8,805 bases of DNA, from NCBI GenBank assembly GCA_023300255.1, contig JALZWC010000286.1, positions 1 to 8,805 on the forward strand, in the 5' to 3' direction. The position numbers and the translations under genes are program-made. The notes beneath the pieces were generated by a model. That model ran no database searches. It was not told the DNA's origin and saw nothing but the letters and a program-made list of their open reading frames with translations. This document shows, piece after piece, positions 1 through 6,350 of this stretch. Numbering within the stretch: the first letter of the stretch is position 1; every line of letters starts with the position of its first letter. Origin of the DNA: Saprospiraceae bacterium (GTDB lineage: Bacteria; Bacteroidota; Bacteroidia; Chitinophagales; Saprospiraceae).

Positions 1-3
1 TAA

Positions 4-124
4 AGAGTAGAGAACCGAGAGCAGAGAATAGAGACGGTTTTCGTTTAAAAATTAACGAAATTTCGTTGTTTCTTAAACGAATTGTGTCTCTACTCTCTAC
101 TCTCTGTTCTCTACTCTCTGTTCT
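4..124. repeat. Long imperfect inverted repeat with purine/pyrimidine arms
   Basis: The arm at 4-35 pairs with 86-117 with about 3 mismatches in 32 bases. Both arms are strongly biased: the left reads as GAGA/GTAGAGA purine-rich DNA and the right as its complement. The loop contains a second palindrome set: CGTTTAA at 42-48 faces TTAAACG at 73-79, around the perfect 14-bp palindrome AACGAAATTTCGTT at 54-67. The right arm runs into a 14-bp tandem duplication, CTACTCTCTGTTCT at 97-110 and 111-124. It lies about 90 bp before the protease start codon. It looks like a dispersed intergenic repeat; a role as terminator of an unseen upstream gene is possible but there is no clear T-run. Confidence 0.75.
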
Positions 125-211
125 TTAAAATGTCCAGTAGTGTACGTTAAATTAGTAGTTTTGTCGTTTAAAATAGTATTGTACCCAACAGATAAGTGAA
201 AAGTTCCAAGT

Positions 212-3200
212 ATGAAAAAAATTATAATCTATAGTTTAATCCTGTTTTGTTCTGGAAGTCTTTATAGTCAAGATTTTTTTGACGATGTGAACGAAGCGGT
301 CATTCGAACAGAAAATAGGGAACGTTGGATTGTACCTGAAGCTTACCGCTCTCTTTCTCTCGATCTTGATAAATTAGCAAGCTACCTTGAAAAAGCACCT
401 AATAGAGAAACGTCTGAAACATTAGTACTATCTGTTCCAATGCCAGATAATACCGTCGAGACCTTTGGTATTCAGCTATCTCCAATAATGGAGGAAGGCT
501 TAGGTGTACAATTGCCTACCATTCAGACCTACTTTGGAAAAGGTATTAGCAACCCAGCTGCTACGATTTATTTAGATCTGACCCCAAAGGGTTTTCATGG
601 AATGATTTTAAGAGGAACAGGAGGGGCCGTTTTCATTGACCCTTATTATAACAATAATACTCAATACTACATATCTTATTATAAAAAAGATTTTGATGCT
701 ACGGCCAATCATGAGGCTTGGGTTTGTGAACTAAATACAACGAAATCAGATACCGGAAATCTTCGATCAGACTCAGAGCTACCTTCCCCAACTAATGGGT
801 CTAGAAGTAGTGCTGTTGTTACTTTAAAAACCTACCAATTAGCAGTAGCGGCAACAGGCGAATATACGGCCTATCATGGAGGAACGGTCAACTCAGGTTT
901 AGCGGCAATAGTAACGGCTATCAATAGAGTATCTGGTATTTATGAAACAGAGTTGGGCATTAGATTTGAATTAGTGGCTAATAATAATCAGTTAGTTTAT
1001 ACTAATGCATCGACAGATCCATACACCAATGGTGATGCGGGTTTATTACTAGGTGAAAATCAGACAAACTTAGATAATATAATCGGTTCGGCAAATTATG
1101 ATATAGGCCATGTTTTTTCTACGGGTGGTGGCGGTCTAGCTGGCTTGGGCGTGATCTGTAGCAGCTCAAGGAAAGCACAAGGAGAAACGGGCTTGACCAA
1201 TCCAGTAGGGGACCCATTCTATGTAGATTATGTAGCGCACGAGATTGGTCATCAATTTGGTGGAAGCCACACTTTCAATGGTTCTAGTGGGAGCTGTGCA
1301 GGTGGCAATAGAACAAGCACCTCTGCATATGAGCCTGGGAGTGGTTCTACCATACAAGCATATGCAGGTATTTGTAGTGGACAAAATATTCAGAATAGAA
1401 GTGATGCTTATTTTCATTTAAGAAGTTTAAATCAAATGACGGCTCATGTAACGACAGGAAGTGGAAATGCCTGTTATACGGGTACGAATACAGGTAATAA
1501 CACGCCTGTAGCAAATGCGAATTTTGAAAATATTAATAATAAATCCATCCCGATTAGTACCCCTTTTGAATTAACGGGTACTGCTACAGATATAGATGGA
1601 GATGCCTTGAAATATAGTTGGGAACAATGGGATTTAGGACCAGCAGGAACGGTTAATGCCGCTTCTACTAATGCGCCCATTTTTCGTAGTTTCTTACCAT
1701 CAGATTCTCCGACTAGAATCTTCCCACAATTAACGGATATAATTAATAATGTTACTACCTACGGAGAAGTGTTACCTGCTGTAGGTCGAGACTTGAATTT
1801 TCAGTTTATTGCTAGGGATAATAGAGTAGGGGGTGGTGGTTTTCATGCAGACCAAATCACCTTAAAGGTAGCTGCAAGTGCAGGGCCTTTTAAAGTGGCA
1901 ATTCCAAATACAAGTGGTATTTATAGCGGAGTCACTACCGTTATTTGGGATGTTGCCAATACAGATGCAGCACCTGTCTTTTGTTTGGCGGTGGATATTC
2001 TTTTATCTACAGATGGAGGATTAAGCTATCCTACGGTCTTAGCTAGTAATACCCCAAATGACGGAAGTCAACAAATCACTTTTCCTGCGATCACTACTAG
2101 TACGGCAAGGATTAAAATCAAAAGTAGAAACAATGTCTTTTTTGATATTTCAGATACCAATTTTACGATCAATACTAATGGAGGAACTAACTGTGCGATT
2201 AGTGCCATAACGGCGTTCGTACAGACCGCCTGTAACAGCGCAACCGATACCTACGAGCAAACTCTACAGATTACCCATACTAATGCGCCAACAGCCGGCC
2301 AATTGGTTGTTAATAATCAATTTTTTTCAATAGGGGCTAGTCCGCAAACGGTTACCCTAACTAATTTAAAAGCGGATGGAAATAAGGTAGATGGAATAGC
2401 TTATTTTTCTAATGATGGTGGCTGTAGTAAGGTAGTAAATAATTTATTTACAGCGCCTACTTCTTGTGTTACGCTGATTTGTGCCAATAGTGTAGCTTCT
2501 ACAGATGTGCCAAAAACAATTTCTCCAACTGGCACTCCAACGATTACTTCTACAATCAATGTACCCTTGGACAAAACGATACAAGATGTCAATATTTCTA
2601 ATTTAATAGGAACCCATACTTGGTTGAATGATTTAGAATTTACACTAACAAGCCCAGCAGGTACCACCATTGCCTTAATTGCTAATGCCTGCTTTAATGA
2701 AGATGATTTTAATTTAAATTTAGATAATACAGGAGTAGGGACGCTCAATTGCCCCTATAACGATGGGAATACCTATTTACCAGCAGAAAGTTTTACCGCC
2801 TTCGAAGGAGAAAATACCCAAGGGACTTGGACGCTAACGATTAATGATAGTGCTGGTGGAGACGGTGGCGCTCTTCAAAGCTGGTCTATTGGATTTTGTT
2901 ATTTTGAAGAAGTGGCGGCTCGTAGTTGTGGTGATTTGGCATTGAATGGACCCGTTATCACGCCCGATACTTATACCGCAGATAATATCTTTTCTGCTGG
3001 CCAAGTAACAGGAACCGTCAATTTTTTAGCGGGAGAATCAATTACCTTATCGCCAGGGTTTAGTGCTACGGCTACAGCTACTTTCGTAGCAAAGATCGTT
3101 GCTTGTACACCTTCGACTATACAAGAAGTCCCTTCAGAGTCAGTTACATTTGCTACCAAGATGACGCCTACTAATCCACTAACAGCTACTACCTTAAAAA

Positions 3201-3445
3201 TATATCCAAATCCAACAACAGGTGCCGTTCAGATAGAATATACCTTACCAACTAGCACTAAGGTACTGCTACAATTGTTCGATGCTAATGGCCAATTAAT
3301 ACAAACGATCGTTCCCGCAAGTAAGCAAGCGGCAGGTAATTATCAAAGGAATGTTGATGTAAGCAAGTTTACTCCAGGTATATATTATACGGTATTTAGT
3401 ACGCCAGAAGAGAATAATACGCAAAAATTGGTTTTGATGAGGTAG
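212..3445 (+). CDS. Secreted reprolysin-like zinc metalloprotease with P-domain and T9SS type A sorting domain
   Basis: This is a 1077-residue predicted extracellular metallopeptidase. Residues 1-19 form a signal peptide with likely cleavage before Q20. Residues ~21-200 look like a propeptide. The catalytic domain (~204-420) contains HEIGHQFGGSH at 343-353, the extended zincin motif HExxHxxGxxH: H343, H347 and H353 would bind zinc and E344 is the catalytic base. Residues ~431-655 are beta-rich Ig/cadherin-like sequence, and ~660-755 is a Cys-containing linker. A proprotein-convertase-type P-domain spans ~770-896. A beta-repeat segment follows at ~908-965, resembling the solenoid-like modules of other T9SS cargo. 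The C-terminal sorting domain (~995-1077) has the typical LKIYPNPTTG start and ends in KLVLMR. Such proteins cross the outer membrane by the type IX system and are usually cleaved and surface-anchored or released. The substrate cannot be inferred. Oddity: the expected Met-turn methionine appears to be Q382. The start is the first ATG before a clean signal peptide. Confidence 0.93.
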   Translation: MKKIIIYSLILFCSGSLYSQDFFDDVNEAVIRTENRERWIVPEAYRSLSLDLDKLASYLEKAPNRETSETLVLSVPMPDNTVETFGIQLSPIMEEGLGVQLPTIQTYFGKGISNPAATIYLDLTPKGFHGMILRGTGGAVFIDPYYNNNTQYYISYYKKDFDATANHEAWVCELNTTKSDTGNLRSDSELPSPTNGSRSSAVVTLKTYQLAVAATGEYTAYHGGTVNSGLAAIVTAINRVSGIYETELGIRFELVANNNQLVYTNASTDPYTNGDAGLLLGENQTNLDNIIGSANYDIGHVFSTGGGGLAGLGVICSSSRKAQGETGLTNPVGDPFYVDYVAHEIGHQFGGSHTFNGSSGSCAGGNRTSTSAYEPGSGSTIQAYAGICSGQNIQNRSDAYFHLRSLNQMTAHVTTGSGNACYTGTNTGNNTPVANANFENINNKSIPISTPFELTGTATDIDGDALKYSWEQWDLGPAGTVNAASTNAPIFRSFLPSDSPTRIFPQLTDIINNVTTYGEVLPAVGRDLNFQFIARDNRVGGGGFHADQITLKVAASAGPFKVAIPNTSGIYSGVTTVIWDVANTDAAPVFCLAVDILLSTDGGLSYPTVLASNTPNDGSQQITFPAITTSTARIKIKSRNNVFFDISDTNFTINTNGGTNCAISAITAFVQTACNSATDTYEQTLQITHTNAPTAGQLVVNNQFFSIGASPQTVTLTNLKADGNKVDGIAYFSNDGGCSKVVNNLFTAPTSCVTLICANSVASTDVPKTISPTGTPTITSTINVPLDKTIQDVNISNLIGTHTWLNDLEFTLTSPAGTTIALIANACFNEDDFNLNLDNTGVGTLNCPYNDGNTYLPAESFTAFEGENTQGTWTLTINDSAGGDGGALQSWSIGFCYFEEVAARSCGDLALNGPVITPDTYTADNIFSAGQVTGTVNFLAGESITLSPGFSATATATFVAKIVACTPSTIQEVPSESVTFATKMTPTNPLTATTLKIYPNPTTGAVQIEYTLPTSTKVLLQLFDANGQLIQTIVPASKQAAGNYQRNVDVSKFTPGIYYTVFSTPEENNTQKLVLMR

Positions 3446-3457
3446 GGTAAGGGCTTG

Positions 3458-3490
3458 GATAAAATTAAAGAATAAAATTAGAATTTTATC
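3458..3490. terminator. AT-only hairpin just after the protease gene (weak terminator candidate)
   Basis: ATAAAATT at 3472-3479 and AATTTTAT at 3482-3489 are perfect inverted arms. An upstream copy, GATAAAATT at 3458-3466, could pair with 3482-3490 instead. It starts 12 bases after the stop codon. There is no G+C in the stem apart from one end pair and no T-tract after it, so intrinsic termination here is only a possibility. Confidence 0.3.
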
Positions 3491-3538
3491 TAAACACATA
3501 AGCACATAGACTATGTGCTCTATGTGCCTATGCGTTTA
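3491..3538. repeat. REP-like intergenic palindrome
   Basis: Two 20-bp arms, 3491-3510 and 3519-3538, are inverted copies with two mismatches around an 8-base spacer. The inner part can also fold as GCACATAG-A-CTATGTGC (3502-3518), so two alternative hairpins compete. It lies about 45 bp beyond the protease stop codon. The design resembles short dispersed intergenic repeats of Bacteroidota; copy number in the genome cannot be judged here. Confidence 0.7.
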
Positions 3539-3607
3539 AATATCACATTTAATTAATGCGACCCACTTAAAATTTAAGTTTGGCATTTTTCTCTTTTTAA
3601 AATCAAT

Positions 3608-3765
3608 ATGTTGGTAACCTGTAAATATGTTGGTAATTACTAAATATATTTTATTATAAATCAAAATTATCAATTGTAAGTAGTTGATTGTCAATTATAA
3701 TTCCTCTTAAAAAATTATTTTAGATAAAGCCTATAATGTTGGTAACTATCCAATTATGTTGGTAA
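3608..3765 (+). repeat. Four direct copies of ATGTTGGTAA in two spaced pairs
   Basis: The exact decamer ATGTTGGTAA occurs at 3608-3617, 3627-3636, 3736-3745 and 3756-3765, all in the same orientation. Within each pair the start-to-start spacing is 19 and 20 bp, close to two helical turns; the pairs are about 109 bp apart across very AT-rich DNA. Flanking bases are partly shared, giving roughly TATGTTGGTAACT. This spacing is typical of iterons or of repeated protein-binding sites, such as the multiple transposase sites at some insertion sequence ends. No gene, origin landmark or insertion sequence body is seen beside it, so the function is unknown. Confidence 0.7.
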
Positions 3766-3805
3766 CTTAGAAGGCATAAGCATTATTTCCGTGCTTTTCG
3801 AACTA

Positions 3806-3837
3806 CGTGTCGGACACCTTTGGAGGTGTCCGACACG
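3806..3837. repeat. GTGTCGGACAC-type palindrome, copy 1
   Basis: Two perfect 14-bp arms, 3806-3819 and 3824-3837, surround a TTGG loop. Each arm contains the self-complementary 11-mer GTGTC-G-GACAC, so each half can fold alone or the halves can pair with each other. The same core recurs at 4202-4237, which shows that this is a repeat family and not a single terminator. No T-run follows. Confidence 0.85.
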
Positions 3838-3883
3838 ATAAGAACCGCTTGCAAAATGTTAGAGGTTGTTCTTTATCCAAATC

Positions 3884-3917
3884 TTATCATCGGACGGCGC
3901 TAGCCATCCGATGATAA
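3884..3917. repeat. Palindrome with CATCCGATG core
   Basis: Arms TTATCATCGGA (3884-3894) and TCCGATGATAA (3907-3917) pair perfectly, then a C/A mismatch is followed by GGC/GCC closing a GCTA loop. The right half contains the self-complementary CATC-C-GATG, the same palindrome-within-palindrome design as its neighbours. It lies 46 bp after the previous palindrome. The function is unknown; it is most likely another dispersed REP-type repeat. Confidence 0.75.
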
Positions 3918-3947
3918 ATTTTGTAGTATTATCTCTCTTTTAACTAT

Positions 3948-4132
3948 GAAGTTATTTAAGAATGTATAACTGATTTAGTATCCGCTCAATTCTCACTGGT
4001 GGAACGGCTGTAACACAACTCTCTGAGTTGTGCACAAGCTAGACATGCACAACTCAGAGAGTTGTGTTACGTCTGCCCTACCAGTACTTATTGAGCGGAC
4101 ACTAATTTCAGTCTACATTCTTAAACAACTTC
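3948..4132. repeat. 185-bp nested inverted repeat with REP doublet core
   Basis: The structure pairs over nearly its whole length. The outer arms GAAGTT-A/G-TTTAAGAATGTA (from 3948 and back from 4132) continue through a partly matched stretch into TCCGCTCAAT/ATTGAGCGGA, then ACTGGT/ACCAGT, then a perfect 24-bp pair at 4010-4033 and 4047-4070 around a 13-base loop. Each core arm is GTAA followed by a self-palindrome (CACAACT...AGTTGTG), giving two REP-like units face to face. The flanks TAACTAT (3941-3947) and TATCTAT (4133-4139) match at 6 of 7 bases, a weak hint of a target duplication. It may be a non-autonomous mobile element or a long structured RNA; no gene lies inside. Confidence 0.8.
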
Positions 4133-4145
4133 TATCTATACCCAA

Positions 4146-4306
4146 TAGGGTGAACGAAAAGTCATTATCGTAATGCGTAAATGCTTGAAAAGGTGGTTGC
4201 TTACGTGTCGGACACCTTCGAAGGTGTCCGACACGTAGTTCTAGCTATCCTTAGAAATATTTATCAATTGATTACGTATTATAAAAACGACTTTTCGTTC
4301 ACCCTA
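4146..4306. mobile_element. MITE-like element with terminal inverted repeats and flanking direct repeats
   Basis: The ends carry the exact 18-bp inverted repeat TAGGGTGAACGAAAAGTC (4146-4163) and its complement (4289-4306). The similarity extends inward to about 35 bp (4146-4180 and 4272-4306) with 5 mismatches. Directly outside each end is the identical 10-mer CTATACCCAA (4136-4145 and 4307-4316), as expected for a target-site duplication. The 161-bp body has no credible coding capacity and contains the perfect palindrome at 4202-4237. This architecture is that of a miniature inverted-repeat element moved in trans by a transposase encoded elsewhere. The transposase family is not identified; a 10-bp duplication would suit a DDE-type enzyme. 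Confidence 0.7.
4202..4237. repeat. GTGTCGGACAC-type palindrome, copy 2 (perfect 36 bp)
   Basis: A perfect self-complementary sequence of 36 bp with no spacer, made of two GTGTCGGACAC-type half-sites joined by CTTCGAAG. It is nearly identical to 3806-3837 and sits near the centre of the MITE-like element. It is extruded easily as a cruciform in principle; no function is evident. Confidence 0.9.
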
Positions 4307-4437
4307 CTATACCCAACTTTCCTAATTGATTACCAGTGCATTATCTCCAATAACAGGGATTTTTTAAAACAGGAGAATTTAACTACACAAAAAAAACGAA
4401 TTTTCGCCTAGTACTTTTTACCTTTGTTTCGTATATC

Positions 4438-4500
4438 TGTAGCTTAGACCTTTGGTCTGAGTAATCTATTGTACTGCTCAGACCAGAGGTCTAAGCTACA
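4438..4500. repeat. Inverted REP doublet upstream of the Fe-S protein gene
   Basis: Arms at 4438-4461 and 4477-4500 are 24-bp inverted copies with one mismatch and a 15-base loop. Each arm is TGTAG followed by an imperfect palindrome (CTTAGACC-TTT-GGTCTGAG in the left arm), so the GTAG tetranucleotide marks the outer edge of both units (GTAG at 4439-4442, CTAC at 4496-4499). This is the layout of a REP pair (BIME/REPIN). It ends 25 bases before the next start codon and, if transcribed, would put a very stable hairpin in that mRNA leader. Confidence 0.8.
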
Positions 4501-4525
4501 TCCACACAAAGTTTAACAATCCTCA

Positions 4526-5908
4526 ATGCTCCAACAAATCGCATTTGTCATTATCGCTGCACTCGCCTTTGGGTATGCAGGGAAACAATTTTTAAAAATT
4601 CGGCGCAATATCTTATTGGGTCAAGACGAAGACTACCCACGAGACAGTGGGCAAAGTTGGAAAAACATGCTATTGATCGCCTTTGGACAAAAAAAGATGT
4701 TCAAACGATGGATACCAGCGGTTTTCCACTTATTCATCTATGTAGCGTTCTTATTTACCCAAATCGAGTTAATCGAAATAATGATTGATGGGATATTTGG
4801 ACAGCACCGCTTTTTTGCCCCTTATTTGGGAGGTCTTTATACATTGATTATAAATAGTATTGAAATCCTTTCCTTATTAGCTTTTATAGCAACAGTGGTT
4901 TTCTTAAGTAGAAGAAATTTATTAAAAGTACCTCGATTCCACATGTCTGAAATGACAGGTTGGCCTACCTTAGATGGTAACCTGATTTTGGTTGGAGAAT
5001 TATTACTATTGTTGGGTATTTTTAGTATGAATGGGGCAGATAAAGTATTACAAGGCATTGATCCTGCTCATTATCCAGACACGGGCTTTATGGCAGTAAG
5101 TAGCTGGCTCGGCCCTGCTTTATTTGGTAGTTTAGGAGAAGGAACTTTACATATCATAGAACGATCTGGTTGGTGGTTACATATTTTGACGGTTTTTGGA
5201 TTTATTAATTATTTACCAAAATCTAAGCATTTACATATCCTATTCGCTTTTCCTAATACCTTCTATGCGAAGCAAAACTCAAGAGGGGAGATGGAGAATA
5301 TGCCCGAAATCATGAACGAAGTAAAGTCTATGATGGGCTTAACAGAAGATACGGGAGAGATGCCACCAGAAGATGAATTACCGGTTTTTGGTTCGAAAGA
5401 TATAATGGATCTAAGTTGGAAGAATGTATTAGAGGCGTATACTTGTACAGAATGCGGCCGTTGTTCTTCTGTTTGTCCTGCCAATATTACGGGCAAAAAA
5501 TTATCGCCTCGTAAAGTGATGATGGATATCAGAGATCGAGCAGAGGAAATTGGTGAAAAGCTAGATAGTGGCGATTTACAATATGTCAAAGAAGAATTAA
5601 AAGCAGAAGCGAAAACCCTTACCAAAGAGAATTTTGATGATGGTAAATCGCTATTCGATTATATCACTAGAGAAGAATTACATGCTTGCACGACTTGTAA
5701 TGCTTGCGTGGAAGCTTGCCCAGTTTTAATTAATCCACTGGAGCCTATTCTAAAGATGCGTCGCTACGAGATCTTAACGGAATCTGCTGGTCCAGGTGAT
5801 TGGTTGCCTATGTTCAATTCTATTGAGAATGGTGGTGCTGTTTGGCAATTGCCTGATGAGCGTGGGCAATGGGCGAAGGATGCGGTGGCTAAGGATCAAG
5901 GGGCGTGA
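4526..5908 (+). CDS. Membrane-bound bis-[4Fe-4S] electron-transfer protein (DsrM/HdrC-like fusion)
   Basis: This 460-residue protein joins an N-terminal membrane domain to a cytoplasmic iron-sulfur domain. Hydrophobic segments lie near residues 4-20, 64-90, 105-128, 152-172 and 213-232. Histidines in or beside them (H68, H219, H235, H237) are candidate haem b ligands by analogy with NarI/DsrM-type subunits; that assignment is inference. Two ferredoxin motifs follow: C307-x2-C310-x2-C313-x3-C317-P and C388-x2-C391-x2-C394-x3-C398-P, the HdrC/GlpC-type pair for two [4Fe-4S] clusters. The likely role is passing electrons between the quinone pool and a soluble partner. In relatives an HdrB-like, CCG-domain protein is often encoded next door; none is seen in this window, where the next gene is dnaG behind a terminator. 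The ATG is the first in-frame start after the stop at 4514-4516. The family is clear, but the donor and acceptor are unknown. Confidence 0.88.
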   Translation: MLQQIAFVIIAALAFGYAGKQFLKIRRNILLGQDEDYPRDSGQSWKNMLLIAFGQKKMFKRWIPAVFHLFIYVAFLFTQIELIEIMIDGIFGQHRFFAPYLGGLYTLIINSIEILSLLAFIATVVFLSRRNLLKVPRFHMSEMTGWPTLDGNLILVGELLLLLGIFSMNGADKVLQGIDPAHYPDTGFMAVSSWLGPALFGSLGEGTLHIIERSGWWLHILTVFGFINYLPKSKHLHILFAFPNTFYAKQNSRGEMENMPEIMNEVKSMMGLTEDTGEMPPEDELPVFGSKDIMDLSWKNVLEAYTCTECGRCSSVCPANITGKKLSPRKVMMDIRDRAEEIGEKLDSGDLQYVKEELKAEAKTLTKENFDDGKSLFDYITREELHACTTCNACVEACPVLINPLEPILKMRRYEILTESAGPGDWLPMFNSIENGGAVWQLPDERGQWAKDAVAKDQGA

Positions 5909-5933
5909 TGTTGCTCCTTCAGGGCTGATATCT

Positions 5934-6230
5934 CCCACGACTGCGTCATGGGTTACAGGGTGTCGTCCCGTTGGGACTGTTCGTGCGTTATGTTTCCATG
6001 ACGTTGACATTTCGACGACGTTGACATTTCCCACGACTGCGTCATGGGCTACAAGGTGTCGTCCCGTTGGGACTGTTCGTGCGTTATGTTTCCACGACGT
6101 TGATGTTCCCACGACTGCGTCATGGGTTACAAGGTGTCGTCCCGTTGGGACTGTTCGTGCGTTATGTTTCCACGACGTTGATGTTCCCATGACTGCGTCA
6201 TGGGCTACAGGGTGTCGTCCCGTTGGGACT
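5934..6230 (+). repeat. Four direct copies of a 45-bp REP-like repeat
   Basis: Copies lie at 5934-5978, 6030-6074, 6108-6152 and 6186-6230. Each has a first palindrome CCCACGACTGCGTCATGGG (CCCATGA in copy 4, which makes it perfect), then CTAC or TTAC, then a second palindrome GTCCC-GTT-GGGAC. On the opposite strand this reads GTAG/GTAA followed by a palindrome, the REP signature. The last three copies are spaced 78 bp apart with identical 33-bp spacers; the first interval is 96 bp because of an extra, duplicated GACGTTGACATTTC-containing piece. The array begins 25 bp after the Fe-S gene stop codon and ends 12 bp before the terminator stem. Confidence 0.9.
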
Positions 6231-6242
6231 TTGGAGTTTCAG

Positions 6243-6296
6243 CGTTAAAATAGAAAAGGGTCTGGCGATTAAGTCAGACCCTTTTTTATTTTAACG
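6243..6296. terminator. Strong bidirectional intrinsic terminator
   Basis: Arms at 6243-6264 and 6275-6296 form a 22-bp stem with one mismatch around a 10-base loop. The inner stem is GGGTCTG/CAGACCC, followed by a six-T run on the + strand; the mirror-image A-run before the stem makes it a terminator on the - strand as well. It probably ends transcripts from the Fe-S protein gene and insulates dnaG. It is flanked by oppositely oriented REP-like copies. Confidence 0.85.
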
Positions 6297-6350
6297 TCCA
6301 AGCCCCAAAGTGGGCGATAATCTCTAATCCGTTACACCGTTATGGATTAC

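Noticed and set aside
160..181. Possible promoter for the protease gene (TTTG at 160-163, TAGTATTG at 174-181)
   Set aside because: The -7-like box has a mismatch and the spacing is only 10 bp, about half of that expected for the Bacteroidota promoter pattern.
3565..3579. Short palindrome ACTTAAA-A-TTTAAGT
   Set aside because: Seven-base AT-only arms are expected by chance in DNA this AT-rich, and nothing around it supports an operator.
4181..4411. Open frame of 76 codons on the + strand between the protease and the Fe-S gene
   Set aside because: It starts inside the terminal repeat of the MITE-like element, reads through the perfect palindrome at 4202-4237, and has no recognisable domain or start context. 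It is best explained by chance.
5774..6248. Open frames on both strands (5796-6248 + and 5774-6190 -) encoding 26-residue repeated peptides
   Set aside because: They are produced by the REP-like array, whose 78- and 96-bp periods are multiples of three and which lacks stop codons in these frames. Both overlap the end of the Fe-S gene, and both strands being open argues for low-complexity repeat DNA.
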